DNA from: Isoetes taiwanensis
Taxonomy: Eukaryota; Streptophyta; Lycopodiopsida; Isoetales; Isoetaceae
DNA: 64,000 bases
Direction: 5' to 3'
Assembly (NCBI GenBank): GCA_021234155.1
Contig: JAJEKV010000039.1
Span: forward strand, 5,252,745-5,316,744
The notes under the pieces were generated by a model. That model was not told the origin of the DNA. It saw only the letters and a program-made list of their open reading frames with translations, and did not search any database. Position numbers and translations under genes: made by a program. Below, piece after piece: positions 1 to 12,362 of this stretch. The number at the start of each line of letters is the position of its first letter. Positions within the stretch are counted from its first letter, which is position 1.

Positions 1-2457
1 CGATGAGTAGTAGACATGAGATGCTGCCAGAATGGCCTTTGCCACTGCTATCCTGCCAGCGGTGGAGAGACCTTTGGATGACCATAATTGGACCTTTTTC
101 CTGAGGGTGTCCAGGATAGGAGTCCACATCCCTTTCAGATTATTAGAAAGGACCAAGGGTAGCCCTAGCAATTTAGTGGCCTCATTTTTAAGAACTCGGA
201 AACCAAGGCCATTGATCCTCGAATCAATATCCTCATCAAAGGGCCATAGAACAACACACTTTGCCACATTGAGATGTATCCCAGATATCAATCCAAATGC
301 ACCCATAACCTCATGAAAAGACACAAAACTAGAGTCATCAAACCTGAGAAAAAAGAAGGTATCGTCCGCATATTGCATGATTGTGAGCCTGTTTGGAGAG
401 TCGGGTAGCTGCAACCCAGTAAGTGTGCCTTCGGATACCTTGAATGCTATCATTTTGGTAAGCAGGTTGGCTATGATTAAAAACAGATAGGGAGCGAGGG
501 GACAACCTTGTCTTATTCCCTTTCTCAAATGAAAGACCCCTGAAGGTTGGCCATTGATAAGGACTGATGCCGAGGCAAATTTGTTCAGGCCTAAGGAGAG
601 TTTACTAAATGAAGCATCAAATCCCATGTGTAGCATAATATCCTCAAGTCCCTTCCAGCGGAGGGTATCATAAGCCTTACGAAAGTCCAATTTGACGAAC
701 ACACAATTTTGCTTAGAGACCTTACACCAGTGTAGGCCCTCCCTGGCGGCCACAAAGTTATCTAGAATATGTCTACCTGGCAAGAAGGTTGTTTGCTCAC
801 ATCCAATAGCTTTAGCAAGGATAGGCTTTAGGCGGTTCGCAATTATCTTCATGATGACCTTGTAGAGCGCATTGGTCAGTGCTATAGGCCTCCATTCATT
901 CAACATTTGGGGCCGGGCAACTTTAGGGATCAAGGAGATGAAGCCTGCAGACAAGGCTGGATGCAAATATTTGGCTTCCCAAGCCCCCCTAACTGCTCTA
1001 GTAAAGGCAGGACCAAGGAGGTCCCAAAATTCAACATAGAACTCCGGAGGAAAACCATCTGGACCAGGGGACTTACCTGAGGCGAGGGAAGAGAGAGTCC
1101 CAAAAATTTCGTTATCCTCCAAGTCACGCATCAAGCTCCTATTGTCATTTTGTGAGATTTTTGTACCCCATTGCACCTTTGCTAGCCAATCCTGAATTGT
1201 GGTGTTGTAAGTATGGGGGAGAGGGTCTTCCTTGAAGCACCCTTCACATAAGTAGCAATCCCATCCTCTGTATCAATCCTGTTCTGTTGCTCATCCATAA
1301 TAGATGTAATGCTATTCTCAGCCAGCCGAGCCCCTGCAAGTCGGAAGAAGTGTTTGGAATTCTCATGATCCACCTCAGTGTACCATTTGGTTTTAGACCT
1401 AACTGCAGCTCCTCTAGCCTCCTCCTCCTCAACCGTCTTAGCTCTGCCCTCAAGATCAGCTTCCAGGCGTTGTAAGGTCGTGTTATGGGGATCCGTTAAG
1501 AGGTCTTGCTTGATGGATCTAAGTTGATCATATATACTATTCTTGACCCTTTTGAACTCCAAGGCCCTCTCCCGCCCCCATTTTTTAATCCAGGCCTTAA
1601 TCATCCCCATCCGCTGAGTCCATACCTTCATACTTGGCAACCCATCCTCTTGGTGAGAGGAAGCAAGAAAGGCCCGAAATGAGTCACAAAAAGCTGGTTT
1701 CCCAAGCAGTGCTGTATTGAATTTGAAGGGAACATTTCCAGTTCTACGAGCCGACGAAGCATCCTCAAAAGTTAGCTTTTGAGGAACATGATCGGATTGG
1801 GTAAAGGCCAGATCCCCTTCTACAAAGCATCTATCAAAGAAAGCTGCTGATTTATTAGCAAGATAGAACCGATCCAGCAAGCAGTAGACCCGGTCGTGCC
1901 CTTTCTGTTTGTTGGACCAGGAGAACGATGCATTTGACGGTGGGATCAAGGAAAATCCTCCATGATTCAGTAATGAGTTCCATGAAGCATTCTCATCAGT
2001 TGACAGGTTCCTGTGCAATCCAATTTTCTGATCCCAAATATCGGTCATATTCAAATCTCCTCCCATTAGCCAATTCTCAACATCTTCTTGCAAAGCAATC
2101 CAAGTCTCTATCTCTCCCCACATAATGGCCCTTTCCGCTGGAACATTGGAAGCATAAATATTGAGAAGGCCCCATTTACATCCCCGTGTCTCAAAAACCA
2201 CAGCCTGCCACCTCCCATTGGAACTTTTGTACTGAAGTATGACATTTTGTCCTCTCCAGAGTAAAGCAGTACCACCCTTCGTACCTAAGGCTGGACAGGT
2301 GAGTGAGTCATATTGTCCCCCTATCCAAGTCGAAGTCCGGAAGTCTGTGCTCCTGTAATAGAATGATATCTGCCGACATTGATCTTATTGCTGCAAGTAC
2401 CCTGGCACGCTTGAGCGCACCCTTGATACCTCGTAAGTTCCACGAAATCACTTTCAT
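1..2457 (-). pseudogene. LINE ORF2: endonuclease and reverse transcriptase, broken and partial
   Basis: ORF2 supplies target nicking and reverse transcription for the LINE. It starts at the ATG at 2457 with MKVISWNLRGIKG, the usual N-terminus of an exonuclease/endonuclease/phosphatase fold, followed by LLQEHRLP with the catalytic Glu. A frameshift near 2315 moves the frame; the endonuclease then continues to 1182 with GGDLNMTDIWDQK and the QSDHVP catalytic motif. Reverse transcriptase blocks follow down to position 1: GKSPGPDGFPPEF, KLDFRKAYDTLRW, KGIRQGCPLAPYLF and the catalytic MQYADDTFFFL (about position 390). Further frameshifts occur around 1180 and 1127. The zinc-binding C-terminus would lie beyond the edge. 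Identification is secure; activity is not expected. Confidence 0.88.
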
Positions 2458-3400
2458 GATAGGTGTGCGGCAAACAACCCTAACAGAACATGCAGAGGCC
2501 AACTTTGCGCCTCATGTAGAGGTTCGTTGGACCTATCCTTGGCATGAACGCACTTATGAATCATATGCAAGTAATAGTTGTTAAAAAAGGGAGATTTTTG
2601 TCGCACATAAAATTCCATTTTGACCACCCAAGGAGGCGAGTGCCCCTTGCTTATTAAAGCCAAAGGTCTTTTGACCACATCGAGGAAGAAATACCAAGTA
2701 GGTGGATGTTTGTCATTTTTGCCAATTTTGCCACTTGTCAATATAGTAATTGTGTTTTGCCTTGCCAATATTTGTTTTCTTGTAACCCCATCTTTAGTCA
2801 TAGCAATTTGCCTTGTCAATATGTTGTGTTTCTGGAGCAAGTGATTGTAACTATAAAGTGGGATTAAAGTTGAGTTCCCAATCTCATAAAAAGAACATAG
2901 AAGTATTGCCAGCATAGTTAAGATAAAGCCACATGCATAGACATGAGGATATGTATTAAACTTAAACATCCGCATATATATTTAGAGTGCCATCTAGTAG
3001 ACACAGATATTTAGGACTTGGGGTAGTCAGCCAAGTCTATGAGAGTAGCTGGGCACATGAAGAAGCCAGCACCAAAAGCCGGATGAAGAAGCCAGCACCA
3101 AACCGGTTCCCACAACCTAAATGTTACATGTTCTTCAAGAATGTATCTTGTTCCTGTTGTGTGAAGCTCAAAACCAATCTGTGACCTAACCCATATGAGC
3201 AAGCCATCACCCAAACGGATTCCCAAAACCCATGTGTTGCATGATCCTCCAAGCATTTTGCATGTTGTAGTTGTGTGCTTCTCAATATCACGAAACTTCG
3301 GGCCAGACCCATACGAAACAAGGATCTGATGTAGTTCAAAGTGAACAAAGCAAAAAGGGGAAAGACTAACCTCCATCATCTTTACTGCTGCAGAATCCAT
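2458..3400. other. extra spacer between LINE ORF1 and ORF2
   Basis: The sister element at 27.1 kb has only about 35 bp between ORF1 and ORF2, whereas here there are about 940 bp. The stretch has no recognisable coding content. It holds imperfect repeats of roughly 100 bp (about 3040-3300) and a short exact direct repeat reading GAAGAAGCCAGCACCAAA at about 3058 and 3085. It is probably a later insertion, but I found no target-site duplication that fixes its borders. Confidence 0.5.
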
Positions 3401-5307
3401 TTAAAGATTGAAGACCACCAACCGCTGGTTCCGTAGAAGCTTCTGGCCAGTGCTTCCACCATCCTCCGTATGTGTCTCTTCCGTCACTCTTTTTCCTCTT
3501 TTCTTCCTTCTGCCTGCTGGGGTGAAAGGTTGCCCCTGTTCTGCATCATCACAACCCACCACAAGAGTAGTATCCGTAGGGATTACTGGGACCATTTCTT
3601 GAGCCATTTCTGGGGCCACCGCCAGTGGCTCCTGATCTTTTTGATCCGGTTCCTTATCCTTGTGATCCGACTCCTTATCCTTATGATCTTGATCCTGGAA
3701 CCCATGAACATGAGCAGATCCTTGAATTGGAGCAAAATCCTCATTGGACCTGTTCAGTTGCACGTGATCATGCAGACCCTCTAAGATGTGTTCGTCACCT
3801 TCTACATCTTGCTTGGGTAGTTCAGTAGCTACCCCACTATTGGTCATTTCCACCTCCTTAGCATCTCTCTTCTTAGGCTCACTCCCATTTGTTGAAGGAG
3901 CCCCATTTATAGACGTATGATCCACCCTGTCATCAATGGAGGCCATGGCAGCAATTGAGAGACCAGAAGCCATATGGGCTGGAATAGCATTGGGGACAGC
4001 CGGATATGCAAGAGTGTCAGCAGCAGAGATCACCTGGCTTGTGGCCAGCTTGTTAGTCAAGAAGACATGTTGATTGTTCACTGAGCTAGGTGGCTGCTCT
4101 GACTCAAGCAAGGTAGGAGCCATGAGCGAGCTGGAGGCCATGTCAATCTTTTGACTGGTCAGAGGAGGAAGGGGCTCCCTGGGCTCATGTGGGCTGCCTG
4201 CCACGTCATTCATTTGACTGGTCAAAGGAGGAAGAGTAGATTTCGAATCCATATGGTCCAGAGATGCAATCTCTGACTGGTCATAGATCTTTGACTGGTC
4301 TAAGATTTTAACCATAGAATCTTGAATAGGGATTTCTGGATGCCCATCCCTGACCATATTTTCCACATGCTGGAATAGAGAGGTAACCATTCCAACACGT
4401 TGAACAGCAACATTTTGGAGTGGCTCAGATCTGGAACATTCCCCTTTGGAACATTCCCCCTTGTCCTTGAGAAGAACACCTGTCAAACCAATTGATTGAG
4501 CATTTTTTACAGCTCCAATGATTTGTGTTGCTGTGGGCACTTGGGACCCAGTTGCATGTGGTGCATGGGATCCAGGGACGTGCCCGGAGAAGCTGGAAAT
4601 TAGAGGACCTTGTGACCTTACTGCCCCTTTGTCAACCAGAGAAACAACATTGTCAGTTTCAACTGGAAAACCCGCATCACAATTAACTCCAGAATGTAGC
4701 CTGACTCCACAGATCTTGCATGGAATGGGCAGTCCAGTGGCAGCAATTTGAAATCTAATATCCTCATTAAAGTAACCACAAAACTGAATGAACTCGGGGA
4801 TAGGCTTTAGGAGGTCCACCGAGATGCAAATTTTGGGGGCCTCATCCAGTCTATTATCCAAACTGACATATTCACCCAGCCTAGATGCGATCATCCTAAA
4901 GGATGGCTCATTCCAATATTCTGGACTGAGATCAGAAAGGGAAATCCAAATGGGGTAATAGAGAGCCTCAGGTCTTTCCGGAAGAGCGCATCAACTTCCC
5001 TAGTGGTTGCAGCAGTGAGCAGGAAGTAAGTATTGCCCAGAACTTGGACTTTGATTCCTGTCTTGGATCTACAAACTCGTTCAAGGGTTTTTTTTATTTC
5101 GACCCTGCTGGGATTGCCTCTGCAGACCTTACCAATGAGCCCGAACTTTTCATAGTAACGGATCTTATCCGCGACTACAGCAGTGCGAAGGGATAGTCTA
5201 TCCTGAGGACTATCATCCTTATTGTTAGACAAAAAAGGCATAGTAGAAGGAGCAGAAACTTGAGCAAAACTCCTGCCATGAAACCCTCCGATGGGAACTT
5301 TCTCCAT
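3401..5307 (-). pseudogene. LINE ORF1, DUF4283-like protein with CCHC zinc knuckle
   Basis: ORF1 proteins of plant L1-type LINEs bind the element RNA. The frame starting at 5307 (MEKVPIGGF) holds the N-terminal half of a DUF4283-like domain. A frameshift near 4980 moves the coding frame, after which YPIWISLSDLSPEYW leads into the frame that is open from 4894 to 3401. That second part contains CKICGVRLHSGVNC, a perfect C-x2-C-x4-H-x4-C zinc knuckle. A long acidic, Ser/Pro-rich tail follows, ending in repeated HKDKE/QKDQE units. The start ATG directly abuts the upstream TAA stop in the same frame. Apart from the frameshift the length is normal for the family. Confidence 0.78.
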
Positions 5308-6832
5308 TTAGTAAAGTTCCAGTAAAAATTCAGCACCCAAGAAATCACACTGGACGATGAGAGATTGTTTTGGAAGAGCCAGATAGTCGCCAAAGATAAG
5401 GTTTCTGCTTAATCTTCGAACTTCAAGCTGCTCACCCAAAATAACCAAACCACCAAGACACCTGAACTGGTCCTGATGCAACACCCCGTGGTCTAGAATT
5501 GTAGACCAGAGCTCTCCTACAGGCCCACTAAGAACTCCCCAAAAGAGGTGGGTGAGATTGACAAGAACCACAGATCCGTAGATTAAACGTGAGGATGAGG
5601 GAGAGCTGGCTGTGGAAATATCAGAGTGCTGGGGACTTGGTGTGCCTGGAGAACGAGATAGAGGACTTACAAGGGGGGGCGTGTCAAATGGAGGGGGCGG
5701 AGATGCAGGGTGCACAGGTGGGATGAGAAGATCAGAGTCTACAGGGGGGATGAGGAAATCGGGAAGAGAAAGAGAAGAAGCCATGTAAGAAGAACCATTG
5801 GACGATAAGGCTTTCCCAGAATTTTTAACCCCTATAGACTTCCAGATAAATGTAATCCACGAATGCAGGGCAGAAGACTTTAAACTTTGAGAAGCAAGGT
5901 TGATCAGCTCCCAAGAATACAATTTTCCACTCAAGTGCTGTAGCTTGTGGATCCAAGGACGATGAGGCAGCTATCTCTGTGTAGAGGGGATCAGGGAAAA
6001 GATTTTCAACCACCAAAGATGTCCACAGCTCAGAGATAAGACCTTCAAACTAGCCACAAAATGCTTCCCGATCGTGGATGCCGATCACAAAATATCTCTC
6101 CTGGGAAAGCAGAAGAGGCGAGCTTTGAACCGCTTGAGAACCAGAGATTAGAGATGGAGGCAGTGGTCGGCCCATATGAGGAGTATGAAAACCTTTAAGG
6201 AGGGAGATGCAATCATTTCAGCAATAGAGTGCCAGAATAGGGGCAGTCGATTTGGAGTCTAGGAAGGATGGAAGAGATTTAGGACTCTACAGATACTCCG
6301 TTGCTACTGCATGCACAGAGGGATAGCCCATATGTGCGAAGTGAAGACCCAATATGAAGACCAATAGCATGCAAGTTACAGAGACAGAGCAGTTGCAGTT
6401 ATAGAGGCCCCATAAATTCTTCTGCACCGAAACTTGCAGAGACTGCCACAGAAATCATTGGACTGCAGTGGATCGTTTGGATTGTAGCAGAGGTCAAAAA
6501 ACCTTAACACGAATCTTGCCCTCTGCCCATTCACTAAAGATATCGAAAATTCCAGCAGGAGCAGCGTTTCTGTCACCAACAAAATCGCCCAGCCAACATT
6601 CGACCAGCTCCACTGGGCTTTCCGGGGTACAACCAGCTTCACCAATAAACAAGTGGTCTGGAAAGAACTGATCCTCAAGGAGAGCCTCCCAAAGCTCTAG
6701 AATCGGGCCTTGCAGCCAACCACAAAGGTAGGAATCACCGTGAATAACTATGGTGAACAGTCTGGCTTCCTTAGGCTTTCTCGGCTGCAGCAAGGACGGA
6801 AGAGGAAGACCCATAAACCAACGAACGAGCAA
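5308..6832 (-). pseudogene. LINE upstream region (ORF0) with three copies of an ELW-motif domain
   Basis: Upstream of ORF1 lie three related segments of about 90 residues. Copy A (6832-6494) carries IVIHGDSYLCGWLQGP, ELWEAL and FFPDHLF; copy B (about 6120-5825) carries IGIHDREAFCG, an in-frame TAG, SELWTSL and LFPDPLY; copy C (about 5600-5308) carries FWGVLSGPVGELWSTIL. The segment at 27.3-27.6 kb in the other L1-type element has the same pattern (CGFLSGSSSELWNSL, FFPDSLF, then FIGD and KIIVKIY). B and C are joined by a Pro-rich linker and a frameshift. Conservation between diverged elements suggests coding function. I do not recognise the domain. It may be one ORF0 with tandem domains. Confidence 0.6.
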
Positions 6833-6990
6833 AGAAGCCTGCCCCTACCGGGGCTAGCCTGAGGAAACCAGGCACGTCTGCCAATTTCTGGATTACTGCA
6901 GATTAGCTTGGGCTACAGAGCACAAAGATCGCTTGGTCGCGCTAAAGGCGGAACCAACGAGCGCCATTCTACAATGATTCTACAATCGGA

Positions 6991-8378
6991 GATTTTTTTT
7001 CAAGCTTCAATTTGAGATATAGCAACCTTGACAAATCTTTCATTTGTCGAGCGATGGAATATACACTTTTTGCACAAGTAAAATTTGGGTTTGCAATTTA
7101 TATCTCTTTAAGTCCCTACGCACAATTATAAGACATAATGAATGCACATGTTACCCGATATTGGTATATGTGTCTTCACAAAAGAAAGGTCAAGCTATTT
7201 ATCGTCAGCAATAAAAACGTAAATCACACCCATCTATTGATACCCCAAGGCATTAATTTTTATCATATTAATTTTAGAATAGAGAATGTTTAATAACAAC
7301 ATCCTATTCGACCCTAAATTTTACCTTCAACACCCCTAATGCAATTTAGCAATAAAATGTTTAGATCATGTAGTTTCTAAATCAAGATAATCAGTCAGTA
7401 GAAAAACAAGGGTAATACCAAATCCAACAATTGAAAGACGTTGGTGCTTATGCGAGACCTTAGGTTTTTGAATATATGCTTGAACCCTCGATTTCTACCG
7501 TGAAATCTAACCTCAGTCGTCATCAATTTGAAGAGTTTGATCATATCGTAAGAACGTTTGTGAAACAATCGAATTGTGTAACTATAAAATACAGAAACCA
7601 GATACATCATATATTACCTTGTAGATGTATTTGGGATCATAGAAAATTGGTATGTGCTATTCTTATATAGCAGAAAATGAATATAATGGTTTTCCTTCTA
7701 GGGTTCAAGCCAAACTTGGCATTCAAAGTGTCTTGGCTGAGCGGCCGGATTGCTAAAATCATAAACTGAACAACTTGTTGGATGTAGTGAATCGATCTGT
7801 ATTTGGCTTTTGTAGGTGTTTGACATTGTAGAATATGTCTTTTTGCTGTCGGATCTATAGTCAAAGGAGCTATAGGAAATGACTCAATGCCAAAGCTATA
7901 GTGTTTTCACTATAGCAAATATTTTAAAGGTGTTTGATATTTACAGGAATATAACAAAATGAAAAAATTACAAATCATGTGTAGCCCTATTTATCCACGA
8001 AATCTTGCACTCTCCTATTTCTGATTACAATTTAACTTCTGCATGAGCTACAATCAATCAGGTTCAGGTTACTGTACCGCTGCACTTGAGCAAAACAATA
8101 GCATAATGACAAGATAATCGCCACAGAACATGATCAAGTAAAAATGTTTTCCACTTTCATTGGCCTAGTGCTTTGCTAGATTTATTACAACAAAAACATC
8201 CCTTAAAAATGGAGATGGCCAAGGACAGTTTTAATGCTTCACAATTATTTCTATAACAGGCATGTCCTGCGATCATTAGAACCTTCATATTTTGCTTACC
8301 AATATCTTGTCTTATTTGCCTCACTGTAACAGGAATTTATTCAGAACATTTTAATTGGCTTCACATAAACAAAAGTGC
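6991..8378. other. AT-rich intergenic, no supported gene
   Basis: I see no coding unit here. The only structure I noted is a perfect 9-bp stem hairpin (GCTATAGTG, four T, CACTATAGC) at 7895-7916. Confidence 0.4.
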
Positions 8379-8547
8379 TAGATCTAGCTTGCACCTGAGC
8401 AACTTAGAGAAAAAATAATGTACTTAGATTAATCCGGCCTGAATCATCTCATTGTTCAATCTTATCTAGGTCTTGCTTGCACTTGAGCAACTTAGAAAAT
8501 AATCTAATTAATTAATTTGGCCTGAATCATCTGATTATTAATCATTT
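8379..8547. repeat. two-copy tandem duplication, period 88 bp
   Basis: Two adjacent copies share GCTTGCAC, TGAGCAACTTAGA and GGCCTGAATCATCT at matching offsets (starting at 8387 and 8475), with scattered substitutions and small indels. Just downstream (8570-8660) a shorter motif around CCAGTCTGCCATG is also repeated. Confidence 0.75.
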
Positions 8548-8654
8548 GACCATGATGCAATTAACATAAAACCAGTCTAACATTCTAGTCTGACATCAAA
8601 CTTGTCTAACATAAAACCAGTCTGCCATGTCTAATTTCAGTCTGCCATGACTAA

Positions 8655-9196
8655 TTCACATAAGCAATAGTTCTAGGACCCCAAGCTTATTTGCTTGCTT
8701 CATTGTCCAGGAACAAGCTTGTAGCTATTGCATCAATTCGCACGGGGTCCCACAGGCTACGGATTGAGACAGGTAGATGGGAGCGGCCACAATTGCCGCG
8801 AGAAGCGAGACTATGTGCCTGTTGCCAGTTACAGGTTATTGAAGATGAAAGCCATACTCTTCTGAGTTGCCCTGCTTTTGAGATAGTCCAGAATCATTTT
8901 TTGACCTTAGTATTCCATTCCACGCTTCCACAACTTCAGAACACCATCTGTGCATGACTTGGCATTATACATACTTGAGGTTCTAGATGCACATCTTCAA
9001 TTACTGAGCCCTCAGTAGTCATTATCTCCGATTGTCTAGTATCATCATTACTGCAAAGGTTTTTCCCTTGAAAACCTTTCGAGGCAGGTGTTTTTTAATC
9101 CTAGTAGTAATGATTGTACTAGCCCATTGTATGGGTCCCATGACCTATTGGTCTCCGTGGACGTTAAAAAAATCTATTCTATTCTATTCTATTCTT
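8655..9196 (+). mobile_element. 5'-truncated LINE 3' end with (TCTAT)n tail
   Basis: The reading frame from about 8691 gives RTGSHRLRIETGRW, then CACCQLQVIEDESHTLLSC, a C-x2-C-x9-H-x4-C finger. The spacing is identical to the C-terminus of the microsatellite-nested LINE at 20.6-25 kb (SSHRLGVEIGRW, then CKVCG through KCPAY). The 3' untranslated part ends in a small stem-loop, GACGTTAAAAAAA and a (TCTAT)n tail at about 9172-9196. This is a dead 5'-truncated copy of a LINE related to that element. Confidence 0.75.
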
Positions 9197-10777
9197 AAAT
9201 ATATATTAACTCCTGGCCCTCCATAATTGACTTCATTCTAGAAATGTTTCAGAATTTCTTTTTGACTGCCCACAATGTGAGGCCACTTGTAGACCATCGT
9301 GTCCATTTTGCTATAGAGAAGGTCAAATAGAACACCCTTCTTTCCATATCAATATTGTTGCAACCATCGTTTTGCATCCTACCATCCCTCTCGTGCTTGA
9401 CATATCTACATATGATAGTGTCTCTTGTCTTGAAATTGTACAGAAAAAAAGAAACTATAAAGCGTTGATGGATACAGACATGGAACTGGTAAAAAATAGC
9501 TTGCCTATCTGGTTCAATATTTATGGAAACCTTCTTACGTTCAAATTACTTACTGTTACACATGTGCTTTGATATGGTAAAATTCTGGTCAAACTTCTAC
9601 AAATCCTTAGCATATGTTTAGAAAAAAATATTAATTCCAGCTTCTTAGATGCTTCGAACAAGATCTTTTCTTATTGCACTAGTCAAGGGAAAGAAGGGGG
9701 GAGCCATTTATTTTCATAGTCGTCTGAGTTCTTTAAGCTCAATATTGTAAAACTTTGTATGAACATGTATTATATCTGTGAACTTTTCTTCAAATGCGTA
9801 GCTGAAGAACATTGATTGTGCATCTGTTATAAAATGTCCAACTTGATGAGAGATAAACATTTTGGCATCTAGTTTTTAAACTATGGTGTAGGTGGTCATC
9901 TTGAAAGATCAAGTCCCACAAATATAGGTTATGCTGCCATTAAGTGGTTGATAGCTTTTTGCAATCTATATGACTGTAAAAATAGACTATTAGTGCCAAG
10001 ATGTAGCAGTTATAAGGTTGGCTACTACTTGTTAGAAAACAAGTTAACATTATGATGTGTTGCTTTTCTTGCAGGTAAATTGATGATGTTGCTCTTTTTG
10101 TATCCCTGTAACAAATTGGTCTAAGGCCATATGAATGCGCTCTTTTTATATCCTTGTAACAAATTTGTCTGAGCCTATATGAATGCAGAAATATAGGTCG
10201 AGATGATGTTCTCATCAGCTTTGTGCGGAATAAGATGAAGCTAGCAGGTATAATACCAATTGCTACTATATAATATCCTTATGGGGATGGTCCATGGGAT
10301 ATCTCATTTTGTCTTCTTGTAATTTTACAATCGTTTTCAGTTAACATGAAACATGTTTCATCAAGAGTTAAAATGAAAGTTATCAGATTTAACAAATTCA
10401 AATAAATTCTATTGATGGATCTCATTTTTGTTGTTTCTAGTTTTCTCCACCACCTCCATGGCTTACCCAGCTCTCTCTTTCACATGGATGAAAAATGCAA
10501 GGAACCCTAACCAACCTAGGATAAAAGGCTAGCACCACAAAAATTACAATGAAATGCCACAGGATGCAAGCCTACTAAAGTAATACTATATTAATGATGT
10601 GAAGGGAAGTAATTCCAATCTTCACTTGTGCAACTAAATCTATTATTACTCAACAATCTTGCTTTACTTGCTCCATGTTGGCCGCCATAGTGGGAACAAA
10701 TAATGTCATAAATGGCATGCTCCATTTATGTAGGATCCACAATCATAGTCATTTAGGTTGCGTTACCCTTTGTATAA
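9197..10777. other. intergenic, no supported gene
   Basis: Short open frames occur but none matches a family I know. A 48-bp tandem duplication lies at 10091-10186 (two copies beginning GCTCTTTTT and ending ATGAATGC). Confidence 0.4.
10091..10186. repeat. 48-bp tandem duplication
   Basis: Copies at 10091-10138 and 10139-10186 differ at only a few positions. Confidence 0.85.
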
Positions 10778-10830
10778 AAGGAAGGAAGGAAGGAAGGAAG
10801 TATATTTTAACGCCCGCGGAGGCCAAACTT
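10778..10830 (-). repeat. LINE/SINE-type 3' terminus with (TTCC)n tail
   Basis: On the minus strand this reads GGCCTCCGCGGGCGTTAAAA followed by (CTTC)n. It matches the 3' terminus at 9150-9196 (GGTCTCCGTGGACGTTAAAA) except for the tail unit. An upstream AGGTC...GGCCT pairing gives a small stem-loop. The body toward 11000 is not recognisable. Confidence 0.6.
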
Positions 10831-11269
10831 GACCTATGAGACGGTATAAGAGGATTCGTGATCATGGATTGGAGTATGTCTAAGATATTGAATTTGATCA
10901 GTTGAAGAGATAGAAAGGACATCGGTGAATGGATGGAAGAAGAAATTACATTGTTAATGAATGATGATATGATGCAATATAGATGTTCTGCTAATTGCAT
11001 ACAAATTTTGATGAATAATTAGAGCTTTATATGATGCATGCAGTAGGCTCATTAGGGTCCGTCTGTAGCTCTAGAACTAGAACCCGTGTCAAATGCATAC
11101 TTGAATCACATAGGAATCTCACTTGGAATATATGCATTATAACCATCATTCAAAACCTGTGGTTGTTTTCTAAGGGGTTTTGGTTTTTTTTAGATTTTGG
11201 ACTTGATAAATCACATAAGATTGCAATTCCCATGTGTCATTTTAGATGCGAATTGAAATATGCAAAAAT

Positions 11270-11312
11270 GAAGGAAGGAAGGAAGGAAGAAACTTTTAAT
11301 GTCCACGGGCAA
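11270..11312 (-). repeat. second LINE/SINE-type 3' terminus with (TTCC)n tail
   Basis: The minus strand reads GCCCGTGGACATTAAAAG followed by (TTCC)n. It is a degenerate relative of the terminus at 10778-10830, only 490 bp away in the same orientation. Confidence 0.5.
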
Positions 11313-11525
11313 GTTGCTAAGATAGATGACATCAAAATTGAAGAGCATTGAGATGAAAATAATATGTTAGATGATAATATACTGCATTAGTTTTGAGGCA
11401 ATTGGGACCCCAAAATTATGGATACATGACACGAATATGATAAAAAAAATATCATCTATTTCAATAAAAAATTAAGGGATCAATCCATGTTTTCCACGAA
11501 TTTATTGGATCGTAAGTTGGTGGAT

Positions 11526-11966
11526 TCAGGGCTTGTGTTTGATTAAGTAGAAGCACTTGAGAGCATCATCATCCACTATGATTATATCATTCTCGATACC
11601 AAGTTCGTCCATCATGTTACTCAAGTGTTTGATGAAGATAGACTTGACTGTTGGATCTTTAGGATTAGTGAACTTCACACATTTGTGTTGATTCCAAACG
11701 GTCAACCAATGTCTACCCATTTTCTCCAGTGCCTCCACTGTATCCTAGATATTTCGGAGTTTCAGATGACCAAATACCAACTCGAAATAACCTAAATGCC
11801 TCATCCAGCATCTTTTTCAAGTGCGGCCGCAGATAGATCCACTTGGAATTTGATTCTACTGGTGTCTGGTGAAACTGATCTGGAGCCACCTTATTTTTCG
11901 AAAAAATCTTACAAAGAACTCCGTTATGGTCGGACACCACAACCTTCTTAGAAACGCAAGGGAAGC
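11526..11966 (-). pseudogene. FCP1/NIF-type HAD phosphatase fragment
   Basis: HAD phosphatases of the FCP1 group remove phosphate from protein Ser/Thr. The fragment begins just after a plausible splice acceptor (TTTCAG, about 11967) with KKVVVSDHNGVLCKIF, the D-x-N-G-V-L version of the catalytic loop. It continues with LRPHLKKMLDEAF and VGIWSSETPKYL. A 1-nt insertion near 11735 shifts the frame. The second frame (11738-11526) carries WLTVWNQHKCVKF and the second acidic motif as IIIVDDDALKCF. Order and spacing fit one FCP1-like domain. The same D-x-N-G-V-L variant occurs at 56.4-57.3 kb. It stands alone, so it is probably a displaced exon. Confidence 0.75.
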
Positions 11967-12129
11967 TGAAACATCAAACATGTATCCAGTCAGCAAGATA
12001 TGATAAGCATGCACACCCTTATATCATACATTGCAATAATATAAACGCGCCAGGCGTGACTTGCTCCTTAAATTCCATTCTAAGTAGTCTGTTTTTGGTC
12101 GACATCTACTGGATCTCGGTTATCAGCAG

Positions 12130-12362
12130 GTTTTTTTGCAGGTTCTCTGGTGATCTTCTTTCATATGGCAGCAGTACTCACTTTTATTTTAGCAGCTACA
12201 TTTGTGGATTTTAAATCTATGTTTGTTCTCTTTTTATTTTACTCACTGCTACCTACAGTTCTATTGTCATGTTCTCACATCGACAATGAACTCTATTGTA
12301 TCTTTTTTCTATAATTAATGGAAAAAACTTCATTCTCTCTCAAAAAAAAAAAAAAAAAAAAA
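12130..12362 (+). mobile_element. 5'-truncated L1-type LINE 3' end with poly(A)
   Basis: The sequence before a 21-nt A run (12342-12362) reads TATAATTAATGGAAAAAACT and ends CTCTC. The complete LINE at 27.1-34.9 kb ends TATAATTAATGGTAAAACTG then a C before its poly(A). The likeness indicates a short 3' fragment of that family. The 5' border is a guess and no target-site duplication was found. Confidence 0.5.

Larger units (their letters stand above)
1..6990 (-). mobile_element. L1-type LINE (element 1), 3' end cut by window edge
   Basis: Read on the minus strand this is a non-LTR retrotransposon: an upstream domain region (about 6830 to 5308), an ORF1 with a zinc knuckle (5307 to 3401), and an ORF2 with AP-type endonuclease and reverse transcriptase (2457 to the window edge). 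The order and the domains match plant L1-type LINEs, and the family is the same as the complete element at 27.1-34.9 kb. The 3' end, including any zinc-binding C-terminus and poly(A), lies outside the window. The 5' boundary near 6990 is a guess, because no target-site duplication can be tested. Several frameshifts make it an inactive copy. Confidence 0.85.

Noticed and set aside
2454-2975. 173-codon minus-strand open frame upstream of the LINE endonuclease
   Set aside because: No motif is visible, it overlaps the ORF1-ORF2 spacer, and it runs into the endonuclease start in another frame.
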